Assembly (NCBI RefSeq): GCF_038007305.1 | Contig: NZ_JBBOWV010000001.1 | Location: 563,501 to 627,500 of the forward strand | Length of the DNA stretch: 64,000 nucleotides | From: Solibacillus sp. FSL W7-1436 | GTDB taxonomy: Bacteria; Bacillota; Bacilli; Bacillales_A; Planococcaceae | Direction: 5' to 3' | Program-made: the position numbers and the translations under genes | Notes under the pieces: model-generated | Seen by the model: only the letters and a program-made list of their open reading frames with translations | Database searches by the model: none | Told to the model about the DNA's origin: nothing | In this document: positions 17,301-23,915 of the stretch, one piece after another | Position numbering within the stretch: the first letter of the stretch is position 1 | How the letters are laid out: each line of letters starts with the position of its first letter

Positions 17301-17983
17301 TTTGTATGGCTATGTATATTAAAATCTAATTTTTTCAACAACAAAGGAAGTTCTAAATAATCATCAATTATTGCATCGGCTTCTATATCAGTCCACTGAT
17401 TATTTTTTTTCCAAATCCCCTTCATTCCTACATTTTGGGCAGCTTTTACATCATTTTCAGGATGGTCACCAATAAATACACTTTCCGAAGGCTCTACATT
17501 TAATTGTTCTAATGCATTCATAAAGATTTGGGGATTAGGTTTCTTGATTCCTTCCCATTCGGATACTAAGATTACATCAAAATATTTCTCAATTTCTAAG
17601 GCTTTAATGTTATCCATTTGGAACTGACCATATCCATTTGTAATCATACCTAAAGCGATTTTATTATTTTTTAGCTCCTCTAGCATTTTGTGAATATGAG
17701 GAAATCCTACACAATGATGCTTAAATTGTTTCACATAATCTTGAAGAAGTTCTTCCCACGTTAAAGAAGGGATATTAAATTCAGAAATCAGTTGTTGATA
17801 TACTTTGTCTTTCCAAACATATCCGTGATTATCTAATTCAATAAATCGTGAAATATATTGCTCTTTTGGAATATGAGAAAGTAACTCATACAATCTTTCG
17901 TATTGCTGGTTTATAAAAAGCTCAACCGATTTATCACGATTCAATAAAGTTCCATCTAAATCAAATAATACAGCTTTAAACAT
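17297..17983 (-). CDS. HAD-superfamily hydrolase
   Basis: A 228-aa HAD-IA phosphatase-like protein. It has motif I DLDGTLLNRD (residues 8-17), motif II around MITNGYG, the conserved Lys in KKPNPQIF and motif IV FIGDHPENDVKAA. The cap is helical (between about 20 and 85). It resembles YjjG/phosphoglycolate-phosphatase-type enzymes, but the substrate cannot be told. Upstream (18057) is an R1 palindrome, and the stop codon lies in the R2 palindrome of module A, so it looks like one unit of a cassette array. Confidence 0.85.
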   Translation of the reverse strand: MFKAVLFDLDGTLLNRDKSVELFINQQYERLYELLSHIPKEQYISRFIELDNHGYVWKDKVYQQLISEFNIPSLTWEELLQDYVKQFKHHCVGFPHIHKMLEELKNNKIALGMITNGYGQFQMDNIKALEIEKYFDVILVSEWEGIKKPNPQIFMNALEQLNVEPSESVFIGDHPENDVKAAQNVGMKGIWKKNNQWTDIEADAIIDDYLELPLLLKKLDFNIHSHTK

Positions 17984-18056
17984 TTTAAAGTCCCCCTTAA
18001 GGAAAATTTTTACTCCATATTAATCTTACCAAATTAATAGACTGAATAATATAAAA

Positions 18057-18166
18057 GTTCACAAAGCGACGTTTGGTTGCATTTAGTGAATAAGCAGCCA
18101 AAATAAATACCCCATTCAAATAATGAATGAGGAGATAGTTACCTAACTTTGATTTGGGAACGTTTT
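18057..18166. repeat. Repeat B: R1 and R2 palindromic boxes between HAD and GNAT genes
   Basis: R1 (GTTCACAAAGCGACGTTTGG) at 18057-18076 and R2 (CCTAACTTTGATTTGGGAAC) at 18142-18161 can pair end to end. GTTCACAAA pairs with TTTGGGAAC and the TTTGGT region pairs with ACCTAA, leaving about five unpaired bases between the two paired boxes. The interval carries a small hairpin with CCCATTC/GAATGAGG. This is the most complete copy of the inter-gene element. Confidence 0.8.
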
Positions 18167-18198
18167 TTGAAATTGAGATTCATATTATATACAAAATA

Positions 18199-18684
18199 TT
18201 ATTTAACTAATTCTTTATACATGTTGATACCTGCAACATGAAATCCTAAATTATTATATAAATTGATTGCATGTTCATTGCTTCCGAAAACATGTAGTTT
18301 AAAGAAGGCAATTTCTCGATTTGATAAAAGGGATTCAAGTTCGTTCATCACCTTTTTTCCAATTCCTTTTGAACGAAAATCTTCCTTGAGATATATTTCA
18401 TACAAAAAAGCACTTTTGTTTTCTTCAACTACTTTTAACCATACATATCCTACGACTTTTCTATTTTCTATAACATTATAGAATTCATGATTTTTTGTGT
18501 TAAATCCATTGGACAAATACCCGCTAATTGCCTTTTCTGCCCTTAGAAAAGCAGATTCGTTTATTACTTCAAAAGTGTTTTCTTCAAGTGTGAGAGCATA
18601 CCTCTGCGTTTTATCTTTTATGTATGTGTTATATTCATCTTCATTCATTGGTACTAATAGTTTCACTTTGACAACCAACTCCAA
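18199..18684 (-). CDS. GNAT-family N-acetyltransferase
   Basis: A 161-aa GNAT protein with the acetyl-CoA-binding block LYEIYLKEDFRSKGIGKKVM (motif A, RxxGxG/A type) and the C-terminal VFGSNEHAINLYNNLGFHVAG typical of the family. The acceptor is unknown. It is flanked by repeat B downstream and hybrid repeat C upstream. Same orientation as its neighbours with no shared pathway, as expected for a cassette-type gene. Confidence 0.85.
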   Translation of the reverse strand: MELVVKVKLLVPMNEDEYNTYIKDKTQRYALTLEENTFEVINESAFLRAEKAISGYLSNGFNTKNHEFYNVIENRKVVGYVWLKVVEENKSAFLYEIYLKEDFRSKGIGKKVMNELESLLSNREIAFFKLHVFGSNEHAINLYNNLGFHVAGINMYKELVK

Positions 18685-18723
18685 TCAAGTATTCTCTAAA
18701 TTAAACACATTATATAATAAATA

Positions 18724-18751
18724 TTCTTAAAGCGTCATTTGGGAACGTTAT
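18724..18751. repeat. Repeat C: fused half-R1/half-R2
   Basis: ATTCTTAAAGCG (left half of R1) runs directly into TCATTTGGGAACGTTAT (right half of R2), with the interior of both boxes missing. The Nudix stop codon (TCA on the plus strand, 18735-18737) is the first triplet of the R2 part. Confidence 0.7.
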
Positions 18752-19211
18752 TTGTATATTGGATTGATAAAGTATTCAGGATTGCAAAATCAACTTCATC
18801 CACACATTCAATCTTTTCTTTTAAATCCCATAAACATATTTTGGAGGTTTCAGTATTTCTTAAAAATGGCTGTAATGCATTTATATATGCAAAATAAATA
18901 GGATTATATTTTACTTTACCAGTTGAAATATTTTGGGTCTTTACTAAACCTTTAAAATCAAGATCTTTTACTATTTGTCCTGTTTCCTCATAGAGCTCCC
19001 TTATGGCACATTCTTTTGGGGTTTCATTTACTTCCCTATGACCAGCAGGTACTTCCCATTGTTCTCGCCAAGTGTTGTAACACATAAGATATTTTCCTGA
19101 AGACTTTAATACTGCAAAAGAACCCCTAAGAGGTTGATACAAAGTAATATCTTCTTCCCTTGTTTCAATAAATTCGATAAATTTATAACCGTTATTTTTA
19201 AGTACTTGCAA
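18735..19211 (-). CDS. Nudix hydrolase
   Basis: A 158-aa protein with a complete Nudix box, G(x5)E(x7)REL(x)EE(x)G, read from GHREVNETPKE to LYEETGQ. Such enzymes cleave nucleoside diphosphates linked to other groups; the substrate is not predictable here. The last residues NNVPK and the stop codon are encoded by the R2 repeat itself. R1 repeat D lies 80 bases upstream of the start. Confidence 0.85.
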   Translation of the reverse strand: MQVLKNNGYKFIEFIETREEDITLYQPLRGSFAVLKSSGKYLMCYNTWREQWEVPAGHREVNETPKECAIRELYEETGQIVKDLDFKGLVKTQNISTGKVKYNPIYFAYINALQPFLRNTETSKICLWDLKEKIECVDEVDFAILNTLSIQYTNNVPK

Positions 19212-19290
19212 ATGAAATCACCACGCCTTTTAATGTAAAGAAATAATAGATGTAATATTCAACATAACACATCCCAACCCTTTAAGAACA

Positions 19291-19317
19291 TTCCCAAAGC
19301 GATGTTTGGTCACATTT
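19291..19317. repeat. Repeat D: R1 box
   Basis: TTCCCAAAGCGATGTTTGG followed by TCACATTT, matching the R1 boxes at 18057, 19983 and 20815. It lies 80 bases upstream of the Nudix start and next to a small hairpin (GTGTTT/AAACAC, 19322-19340). Confidence 0.75.
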
Positions 19318-19359
19318 TGTAGTGTTTGTTGCACTAAACACCCATTAGGTGAAAACTAT

Positions 19360-19929
19360 TTAATTAGATTGCCCCTCTTTAATTGGTTTAATTGTAGAAT
19401 AAATTAATTTTCCAGTTTCAGAAAAACCTCTAATGTTTACAGGCAATTCTAATTTCCCATCAGATATAGTTATGAAAAAACGAGCTCCTCCCGAACTAAT
19501 TATTAAAGCATTTTTAAAGAAATTTTTATGTGTTTCAACTTCTATTTTCTTAATATCAGGATTAATAATTTGACCAAAGTAGTGTGATTTTTTTCCTCTG
19601 GAACCTGCGCTCCAACTGAATTCATCACCTTGAAAAGGTGGATATTCAGTAGCAGCTATTGTAGTTTTACTTCCATTATCATCTTTCATCTCCCAATAAC
19701 CCAACCAGTTTTGCTCTAACCTAGCAAATATAATTGAATGAGTATTTCTAAAAATAGATAACCATTCCCCGTCTATTTTTCTAACAAAATAGACTTCCTC
19801 AGTTGCTGGAGACCAGTTTTTTGTAATTTTAAATACATCATCTTCAGTGGGAGTTTGTTTGTGATTATTTATTAGAAAAACAGTTAAAAGTATCGTTATT
19901 ATAGCTACCCCAATAAAAATTTTTCTCAT
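19360..19929 (-). CDS. Exported or membrane-anchored protein, unknown
   Basis: A 189-aa protein with an N-terminal hydrophobic helix (IFIGVAIITILLTVFLI) and an outside domain rich in beta strands and aromatic residues (FKITKNWSPATEEVYFVRK, NWLGYWEMKDDNGSKT). No lipobox. I recognise no family. Bounded by R1 boxes at 19291 and 19983 in the repeat array. Confidence 0.65.
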   Translation of the reverse strand: MRKIFIGVAIITILLTVFLINNHKQTPTEDDVFKITKNWSPATEEVYFVRKIDGEWLSIFRNTHSIIFARLEQNWLGYWEMKDDNGSKTTIAATEYPPFQGDEFSWSAGSRGKKSHYFGQIINPDIKKIEVETHKNFFKNALIISSGGARFFITISDGKLELPVNIRGFSETGKLIYSTIKPIKEGQSN

Positions 19930-19982
19930 TAATTTCCCCCTCTGTTCTTAAAGTATCCTTCTTCGTTAGTTGAAGTATAACC

Positions 19983-20009
19983 TTCCCAAACCGACGTTTG
20001 GTAACATAA
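19983..20009. repeat. Repeat E: R1 box
   Basis: TTCCCAAACCGACGTTTGG followed by TAACATAAT, 54 bases upstream of the 189-aa gene. It is the R1 partner of the R2 box in module F. Confidence 0.75.
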
Positions 20010-20104
20010 TTACAGTCTAGTCCCGTAATCAAAATCGTATTTGTCCTTTTTTATGTAAGGTAGTATACCACACGAATATGACGATCCCTTATTCCACAAT
20101 CTGG

Positions 20105-20136
20105 GCGCGATTCTTCAATAAGAAAAGCGCGTTTTT
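20105..20136. repeat. Short interspersed hairpin (GCGC...GCGC type)
   Basis: GCGCGATTCTT-CAAT-AAGAAAAGCGCG followed by TTTTT and CCGTTATAGG. Its right half recurs at 21152-21180 and a close relative forms the signal peptidase terminator at 21918, so this is a small dispersed terminator-like repeat. Confidence 0.5.
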
Positions 20137-20171
20137 CCGTTATAGGTTCATATCGTTAAAGTTTATGCCCC

Positions 20172-20318
20172 ACAAGTATAAAAGCTGCTTTAGTAACGTT
20201 TCATTGACTGGCATAAAATCACGTATAAACAATGTTCGATAAGAAAAGCGAGAAACGTTATTAAATCAACGTTTCCCGCTTTTTAGTGTATATCCAAACT
20301 TTCATTTGGGAACGTTAT
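20172..20318 (-). repeat. Repeat module F: terminator plus palindromic box R2
   Basis: 147 bp, homologous throughout to 17153-17300. It carries its own terminator (20244-20284) and a 25-base R2 box at 20294-20318, 32 bases after the stop of the 134-aa secreted protein gene. Confidence 0.8.
20244..20284 (-). terminator. Terminator of the 134-aa secreted protein gene
   Basis: AAAAGCGAGAAACGTT pairs with AACGTTTCCCGCTTTTT with one mismatch; it sits within repeat module F. Confidence 0.85.
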
Positions 20319-20350
20319 CTGAAAACAACTTGTATAAATTGGAATTGTTA

Positions 20351-20755
20351 TTAATTAGACGATTCGACTCTAGAGATTACCCCACTATACATTGCTTTCC
20401 AGCTACCGTCGTCTTCTATTTCGGCTTGATATAATTCTAGAGTACCTTTATACAAATGCCCTTCAACATCTTTTTTAAATTCGAAAAACTCAGGTTGTTG
20501 TCTTAATTCATCTAAGTTGGCATAATATACTTCAGTTTTATAAATAGGTAATCCAGAAGGTGTGTGTAAATCTTCTTCTGTAGATAAGTAGGAAACACCT
20601 TGGGAATCTAAAACTGTTAGAGTTTGAACCTCCGTAGAATAATTGTCATCTTTTAATTCTTTCAACTGTATAATTGCATAAGCACTATTTGAAAATGTAA
20701 AAATACCACAAACCAATACTGTAGATAGTAAAAATAAACTTAATTTCTTTTTCAC
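20351..20755 (-). CDS. Small secreted protein of unknown function
   Basis: A 134-aa protein with a clear signal peptide (MKKKLSLFLLSTVLVCGIFT ending FSNSAYA, cleavage expected after AYA). The mature part of about 107 aa is acidic, without cysteine. No family recognised. The RBS AAGGGGGATATT precedes the ATG. It is flanked by R1 (20815) upstream and R2 (20294) downstream. Confidence 0.7.
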   Translation of the reverse strand: MKKKLSLFLLSTVLVCGIFTFSNSAYAIIQLKELKDDNYSTEVQTLTVLDSQGVSYLSTEEDLHTPSGLPIYKTEVYYANLDELRQQPEFFEFKKDVEGHLYKGTLELYQAEIEDDGSWKAMYSGVISRVESSN

Positions 20756-20814
20756 TAATATCCCCCTTCCAATAATTGTATATATCTATATTCCACTAGA
20801 TAGATTCAAAAACC

Positions 20815-20840
20815 TTCTCAAAGCGGGATTTGGTACATTT
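20815..20840. repeat. Repeat G: R1 box
   Basis: TTCTCAAAGCGGGATTTGG then TACATTT, 60 bases upstream of the 134-aa gene and about 20 bases past the stop of the broken gene at 20861. Confidence 0.7.
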
Positions 20841-20860
20841 ATTGTATTTGAAATGTGTGG

Positions 20861-21020
20861 TTATTTGTTTGATTCTGTATCTAATTTGGTAATTAGCCTT
20901 TGAAGTATCACTTTTTGTTCAGGATTTGTAACATCTATTTGAAACACCATATGCTTAATCCAATACAATACCTAAGATATCATCTTCATTCAATTTGAAA
21001 TACTGACGTTTAGCGTTCAT
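20861..21020 (-). pseudogene. Frameshifted small gene
   Basis: AAGGAG precedes an ATG at 21020. The frame reads MNAKRQYFKLNEDDILGIVL and then stops, while a neighbouring frame continues seamlessly as WIKHMVFQIDVTNPEQKVIL and QRLITKLDTESNK to a stop at 20861. One frameshift near 20960 would restore a protein of about 53 aa. Function unknown. Confidence 0.55.
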
Positions 21021-21103
21021 AGTTACTCCTTACGTGTTAGGTTGATTAAAACCAGTATAATCTAAAATGCACCTAAACCGTTGTTCAGGAATATTTTAAA
21101 TAC

Positions 21104-21151
21104 TTATTCTCCAGACATAATTCCAATTACATCTAATGTTTCTGGGTCAGA
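21104..21151 (-). pseudogene. C-terminal gene fragment
   Basis: A frame ending SDPETLDVIGIMSGE and stop is abruptly replaced upstream by the dispersed GCG-TTTTTCCGTTATAGG repeat. It looks like the tail of a gene cut by the repeat. It is too short to be sure. Confidence 0.3.
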
Positions 21152-21318
21152 TCGCGTTTTTCCGTTATAGGGCCATTTAGTTGAATAACGTCTCAAAAAA
21201 GTGGTGGGTTTATGTTACAATTAAGGTTAAATTGTGAAGTGAAATATTACTTCTAACACGACAGAACAGTGAAAGAAGAAATGATTTATTTTAGAGTAAT
21301 TAAAGGAGCGCTGTTATT

Positions 21319-21882
21319 TTGGAGAAATCAAAGAAAAAAGAATTATTAGATTGGTTTATAGCTATTGCGGTTGCAGTTGTTTTTGTTATCGCTATAAGAA
21401 CATTTATTTTTTCACCAATTGTAGTAGATGGTTCTTCAATGATGCCAACATATGAGGACGGAGACAGAGTTATTATTAATAAATTTAGTAAGCAAATATC
21501 TGGTATAGAAAGATTTGAGGTCATAGTATTTGAAGCACCGATTGGTGAAGATTATATTAAGCGCGTGGTAGGTTTGCCGGGAGATTCAATTTCATACGAG
21601 AATGATATCCTTTATATTAATGGTGAAGTATTCGAAGAACCTTATTTAGATGAATATAAAGAAAAATTAACAGATCATGCTCCACTAACATATAATTTCA
21701 ATTTAGAATCTTTAACAGGTTATGAAGAAATACCAGAGGGTTATTTATTTGTTTTAGGAGATAACCGCAGGAAAACTACTGATAGTAGAGATCCAAATGT
21801 AGGATTAGTACCAATGGATAAGGTTCTAGGAACAGCCAATGTTAGATTCTATCCATTTGATAATTTAGGTATTGTTAGATAA
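21319..21882 (+). CDS. sipS: Type I signal peptidase
   Basis: A 187-aa SipS/LepB-type peptidase. It has one N-terminal membrane helix (FIAIAVAVVFVIAIRTFIF), the catalytic Ser40 in GSSMMPT and Lys81 in YIKRVVGLPGD, and the conserved GDNR...SRDPNVG box. It removes signal peptides from secreted proteins at the outer face of the membrane. The TTG start follows AAAGGAGCG. It is the only plus-strand gene among several minus-strand accessory genes and is probably an additional paralogue; the symbol is by family. Confidence 0.9.
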   Translation: MEKSKKKELLDWFIAIAVAVVFVIAIRTFIFSPIVVDGSSMMPTYEDGDRVIINKFSKQISGIERFEVIVFEAPIGEDYIKRVVGLPGDSISYENDILYINGEVFEEPYLDEYKEKLTDHAPLTYNFNLESLTGYEEIPEGYLFVLGDNRRKTTDSRDPNVGLVPMDKVLGTANVRFYPFDNLGIVR

Positions 21883-21917
21883 AACTATTTAAAAAGTAAA
21901 ATAAACTTTAACGATTG

Positions 21918-21950
21918 AGCGCTTTTCTTGAATAAGAAAAGTGCTTTATT
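21918..21950 (+). terminator. Terminator of the signal peptidase gene
   Basis: AGCGCTTTTCTT pairs with AAGAAAAGTGCT around GAAT, followed by TTATT. Confidence 0.8.
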
Positions 21951-22032
21951 CAATTATAGGGGCGATTTATTTGAATATTCTCATCCTGAAATAATCAAAC
22001 TTTATTCAACACTAATAATAAATTCGCAATTA

Positions 22033-22443
22033 TTAGGCGAAGAATTTTATATTAAAACCTAAATGCCTCACAATTTCAGTTTGAGCTTCATTAACTACTT
22101 TAATCTCTATATATAGAGAACGCTCAAGATCTCCTAGATGGTTATAACCTATAACATTTTGTTTTAATTCATCTTTTTTGATAAGGATTGTCGGAACTTC
22201 TAAAGACTCAAGTTTTTCACCATCTTCATTTTCGTCTCTTCCAAATTTTACGAGAATATTGTGGTCAAATTTATTTTTTATATCAAATAAAACATATAAT
22301 TTTTTCTCGACTTCTTCAAAGTATATTCTTACAAATTGAATAAACAAGGCATCGTCATTTAATACATTGAAATAAAAACTTACATCATCTTCACTAACTG
22401 TAGTACCATTTGTAAAATCAAAATTAATTATTTCTTTTTTCAT
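22033..22443 (-). CDS. Hypothetical cytoplasmic protein
   Basis: A 136-aa acidic protein without membrane segments. It contains beta-rich stretches (VRIYFEEVEKKLYVLFDIKN, FGRDENEDGEKLESLEVPTI) and a tail RHLGFNIKFFA. AGGAGG lies before the start. No family recognised. Confidence 0.6.
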   Translation of the reverse strand: MKKEIINFDFTNGTTVSEDDVSFYFNVLNDDALFIQFVRIYFEEVEKKLYVLFDIKNKFDHNILVKFGRDENEDGEKLESLEVPTILIKKDELKQNVIGYNHLGDLERSLYIEIKVVNEAQTEIVRHLGFNIKFFA

Positions 22444-22546
22444 TATTTTCCTCCTATCTTTAGGGAATCTCTGTATGAAAAAGTCTCACACTGAACATAC
22501 TAGAATTTAGATTACTAGTTTTAACCTATGTGGGAGAGTGAAAGAA

Positions 22547-22720
22547 ATGTTATTATCCAAATCGTGGAAAAAATATCAACAAGATAAAAAAATCGAGGGG
22601 TATTCAACACTTACATCTAAGGACGAACGGAAATTGATTCCTAGTATAGCTGCCGTAGTTACTTTCTTAAATATAGGTGTGGTGATTTTCTTTTTCTGGT
22701 TTGGTGCGAACTTTGCGTGA
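22547..22720 (+). CDS. Small single-helix membrane protein
   Basis: About 57 aa: a charged N-terminal half (LLSKSWKKYQQDKKIEGYST) and one C-terminal hydrophobic helix (IAAVVTFLNIGVVIFFFWFG). The ATG at 22547 is nine bases after GGGAGAG and is preferred over the GTG at 22538. No family recognised. Confidence 0.5.
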   Translation: MLLSKSWKKYQQDKKIEGYSTLTSKDERKLIPSIAAVVTFLNIGVVIFFFWFGANFA

Positions 22721-22753
22721 GTAAAAGATATTCTTCAATCAGACAAATTTACT

Positions 22754-22778
22754 CCAAACTTTGAATGGAGCGTTTTTG
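22754..22778. repeat. Diverged R2-like box
   Basis: CCAAACTTTGAATGGAGCGTT resembles the R2 boxes of the cassette array and lies 25 bases after the stop of the 22804-23196 lipoprotein gene. More diverged than the others. Confidence 0.4.
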
Positions 22779-22803
22779 GATTTTACTTAATAAGCTTATT
22801 ATT

Positions 22804-23196
22804 TTAATAATGTGTAACAACATCAAATGCAGCTGGATTACCATTTAACTTAAGATTTATCGTCTTATAATTAATATTTGAAGTTAATTTAAAAATATAG
22901 CGTGAAATCTTGTCCGTTTCTTCCCCATCGCTAATATTAATTGTCACTTCTGAATCGAATGTATAACTATATCCAGGAATATCATCTATTCGTTTGTTCG
23001 TTTCATAAACAATGTAATAAGTGTCTTTTCCATTAGAAAAAAGTTGTATAAGATTTTCTTTATCAATAGAATTTTCTTGAAGAATCTTTTCTATTTTTTT
23101 AGGTAAATTTTTTTCGATAGATATGGATGTTGTCGTTACTTCTACACAGCCACTTACAATTAATATAGACATCAGTATTAAAAGAATCTTTTTCAG
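22804..23196 (-). CDS. Lipoprotein of unknown function, probable CTG start
   Basis: From the first ATG (23172) the frame has a truncated signal peptide, MSILIVSGC. The same frame upstream reads LKKILLIL, supplying the usual positive N-terminus, with CTG at 23196 placed after GAGGTG. I therefore suggest a non-ATG start, giving 130 aa with lipobox VSGC. The mature domain is about 110 aa, beta-rich, with no recognised family. An R2-like box follows the stop. Confidence 0.55.
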   Translation of the reverse strand: MKKILLILMSILIVSGCVEVTTTSISIEKNLPKKIEKILQENSIDKENLIQLFSNGKDTYYIVYETNKRIDDIPGYSYTFDSEVTINISDGEETDKISRYIFKLTSNINYKTINLKLNGNPAAFDVVTHY

Positions 23197-23297
23197 AATA
23201 ATTCACCTCTAAGCAATTTTACTTTTACAAAACATCTTTTTCATTCTTGTGAAATCGTTTCTACGTTTTATAAAAAACTAATTTATATCTAATATGG

Positions 23298-23338
23298 AAG
23301 AATCCATTTTGATCAATCTTTCAAAATGGATTCTTTTT
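23298..23338. terminator. Strong symmetric terminator
   Basis: AAGAATCCATTTTGA pairs perfectly with TCAAAATGGATTCTT around eight bases, followed by TTTCT. Confidence 0.75.
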
Positions 23339-23493
23339 CTTTCAAAGCTACACCTTCACGTGACCTAAGTATTAACATCAACATTTTTATTCGTAGCTAG
23401 GTGGAATCCTTCTCCAACCATAAAGCTGCATACCTTCTCTTACTCATAAAAATCATTTCAATTCCCACCTTTCATTGTTTTTAAATAATCAAA

Positions 23494-23646
23494 TTAGTAA
23501 TGACGATGACGCGTGTAATCTTCTACTTTTCGCTTGTTCTCTTCAAAAATTCGTTTTACTTTTTCTTCATGTAGTGCTTGCTCACGAGAGATTTCACGCT
23601 CCCGCTTTGAAATAGCGATTGAAAGTGTAAAAAAGTTTAGTACCAT
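23494..23646 (-). CDS. YrzI-like small protein, 50 aa
   Basis: A strong AAGGAGGTGATAATCC precedes an ATG encoding MVLNFFTLSIAISKREREIS, then REQALHEEKVKRIFEENKRK and VEDYTRHRHY. The hydrophobic start followed by KR and a charged helix matches my memory of the Bacillus YrzI family (about 45-50 aa). In B. subtilis the yrzI mRNA carries several tiny peptides and is cleaved by the ribosome-linked RNase Rae1. Here a 30-aa leader frame and competing hairpins lie just upstream in the same transcript. Confidence 0.65.
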   Translation of the reverse strand: MVLNFFTLSIAISKREREISREQALHEEKVKRIFEENKRKVEDYTRHRHY

Positions 23647-23684
23647 GGATTATCACCTCCTTAAAGTGCCCTGAAAATGGAAAA

Positions 23685-23759
23685 AACCGCAGAGAGACTC
23701 CCCCTGCGGTTAAAAATAGGCATAAAAATACCGCAGGGGCACACTTCTCCCGGCGGTAT
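23685..23759 (-). promoter_or_regulatory. Candidate attenuator: mutually exclusive hairpins
   Basis: In transcript order, hairpin 1 is ATACCGC/GCGGTAT (23759 to 23728) followed by TTTTTA, and hairpin 2 is AACCGCAG/CTGCGGTT (23711 to 23685) followed by TTTTTT; both look like terminators. The 3' arm of hairpin 1 (CCCCTGCGGT on the RNA strand, 23739-23730) is perfectly complementary to the 5' arm of hairpin 2 (ACCGCAGGGG, 23710-23701). The alternative pairing would break both terminators. It lies between a 30-aa leader frame and the YrzI-like gene. Confidence 0.6.
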
Positions 23760-23784
23760 GGGCATACTTAATCAATTAAAGAGT

Positions 23785-23877
23785 TTAAGCAATCCATTCC
23801 AGTCTGGTCGAATGTGTGATTTTTGTTTTCATTGAAGTTGTAATATCTAGTGACATTAATTTATTGATAACGATCAT
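23785..23877 (-). CDS. Possible leader peptide, 30 aa
   Basis: AAGGAGGTCGAAGAAC precedes an ATG. The frame reads MIVINKLMSLDITTSMKTKI then THSTRLEWIA. It lies 33 bases after the predicted promoter -10 box, and its stop is 26 bases before hairpin 1. No recognised homologue. Its position suggests that translation of this frame controls folding of the downstream hairpins, though it could also be a functional peptide. Confidence 0.55.
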   Translation of the reverse strand: MIVINKLMSLDITTSMKTKITHSTRLEWIA

Positions 23878-23915
23878 GTTCTTCGACCTCCTTAGAATTT
23901 TTTGATTATTTTGTA

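Noticed and set aside
17153-20318. CRISPR array
   Set aside because: The repeats are far apart, differ in sequence and alternate with genes; there are no regular spacers and no cas genes.
17153-20840. Canonical integron with attC sites
   Set aside because: No integron integrase or other tyrosine recombinase gene is in the window, and the boxes lack RYYYAAC/GTTRRRY cores. I keep only the structural resemblance as a hypothesis.
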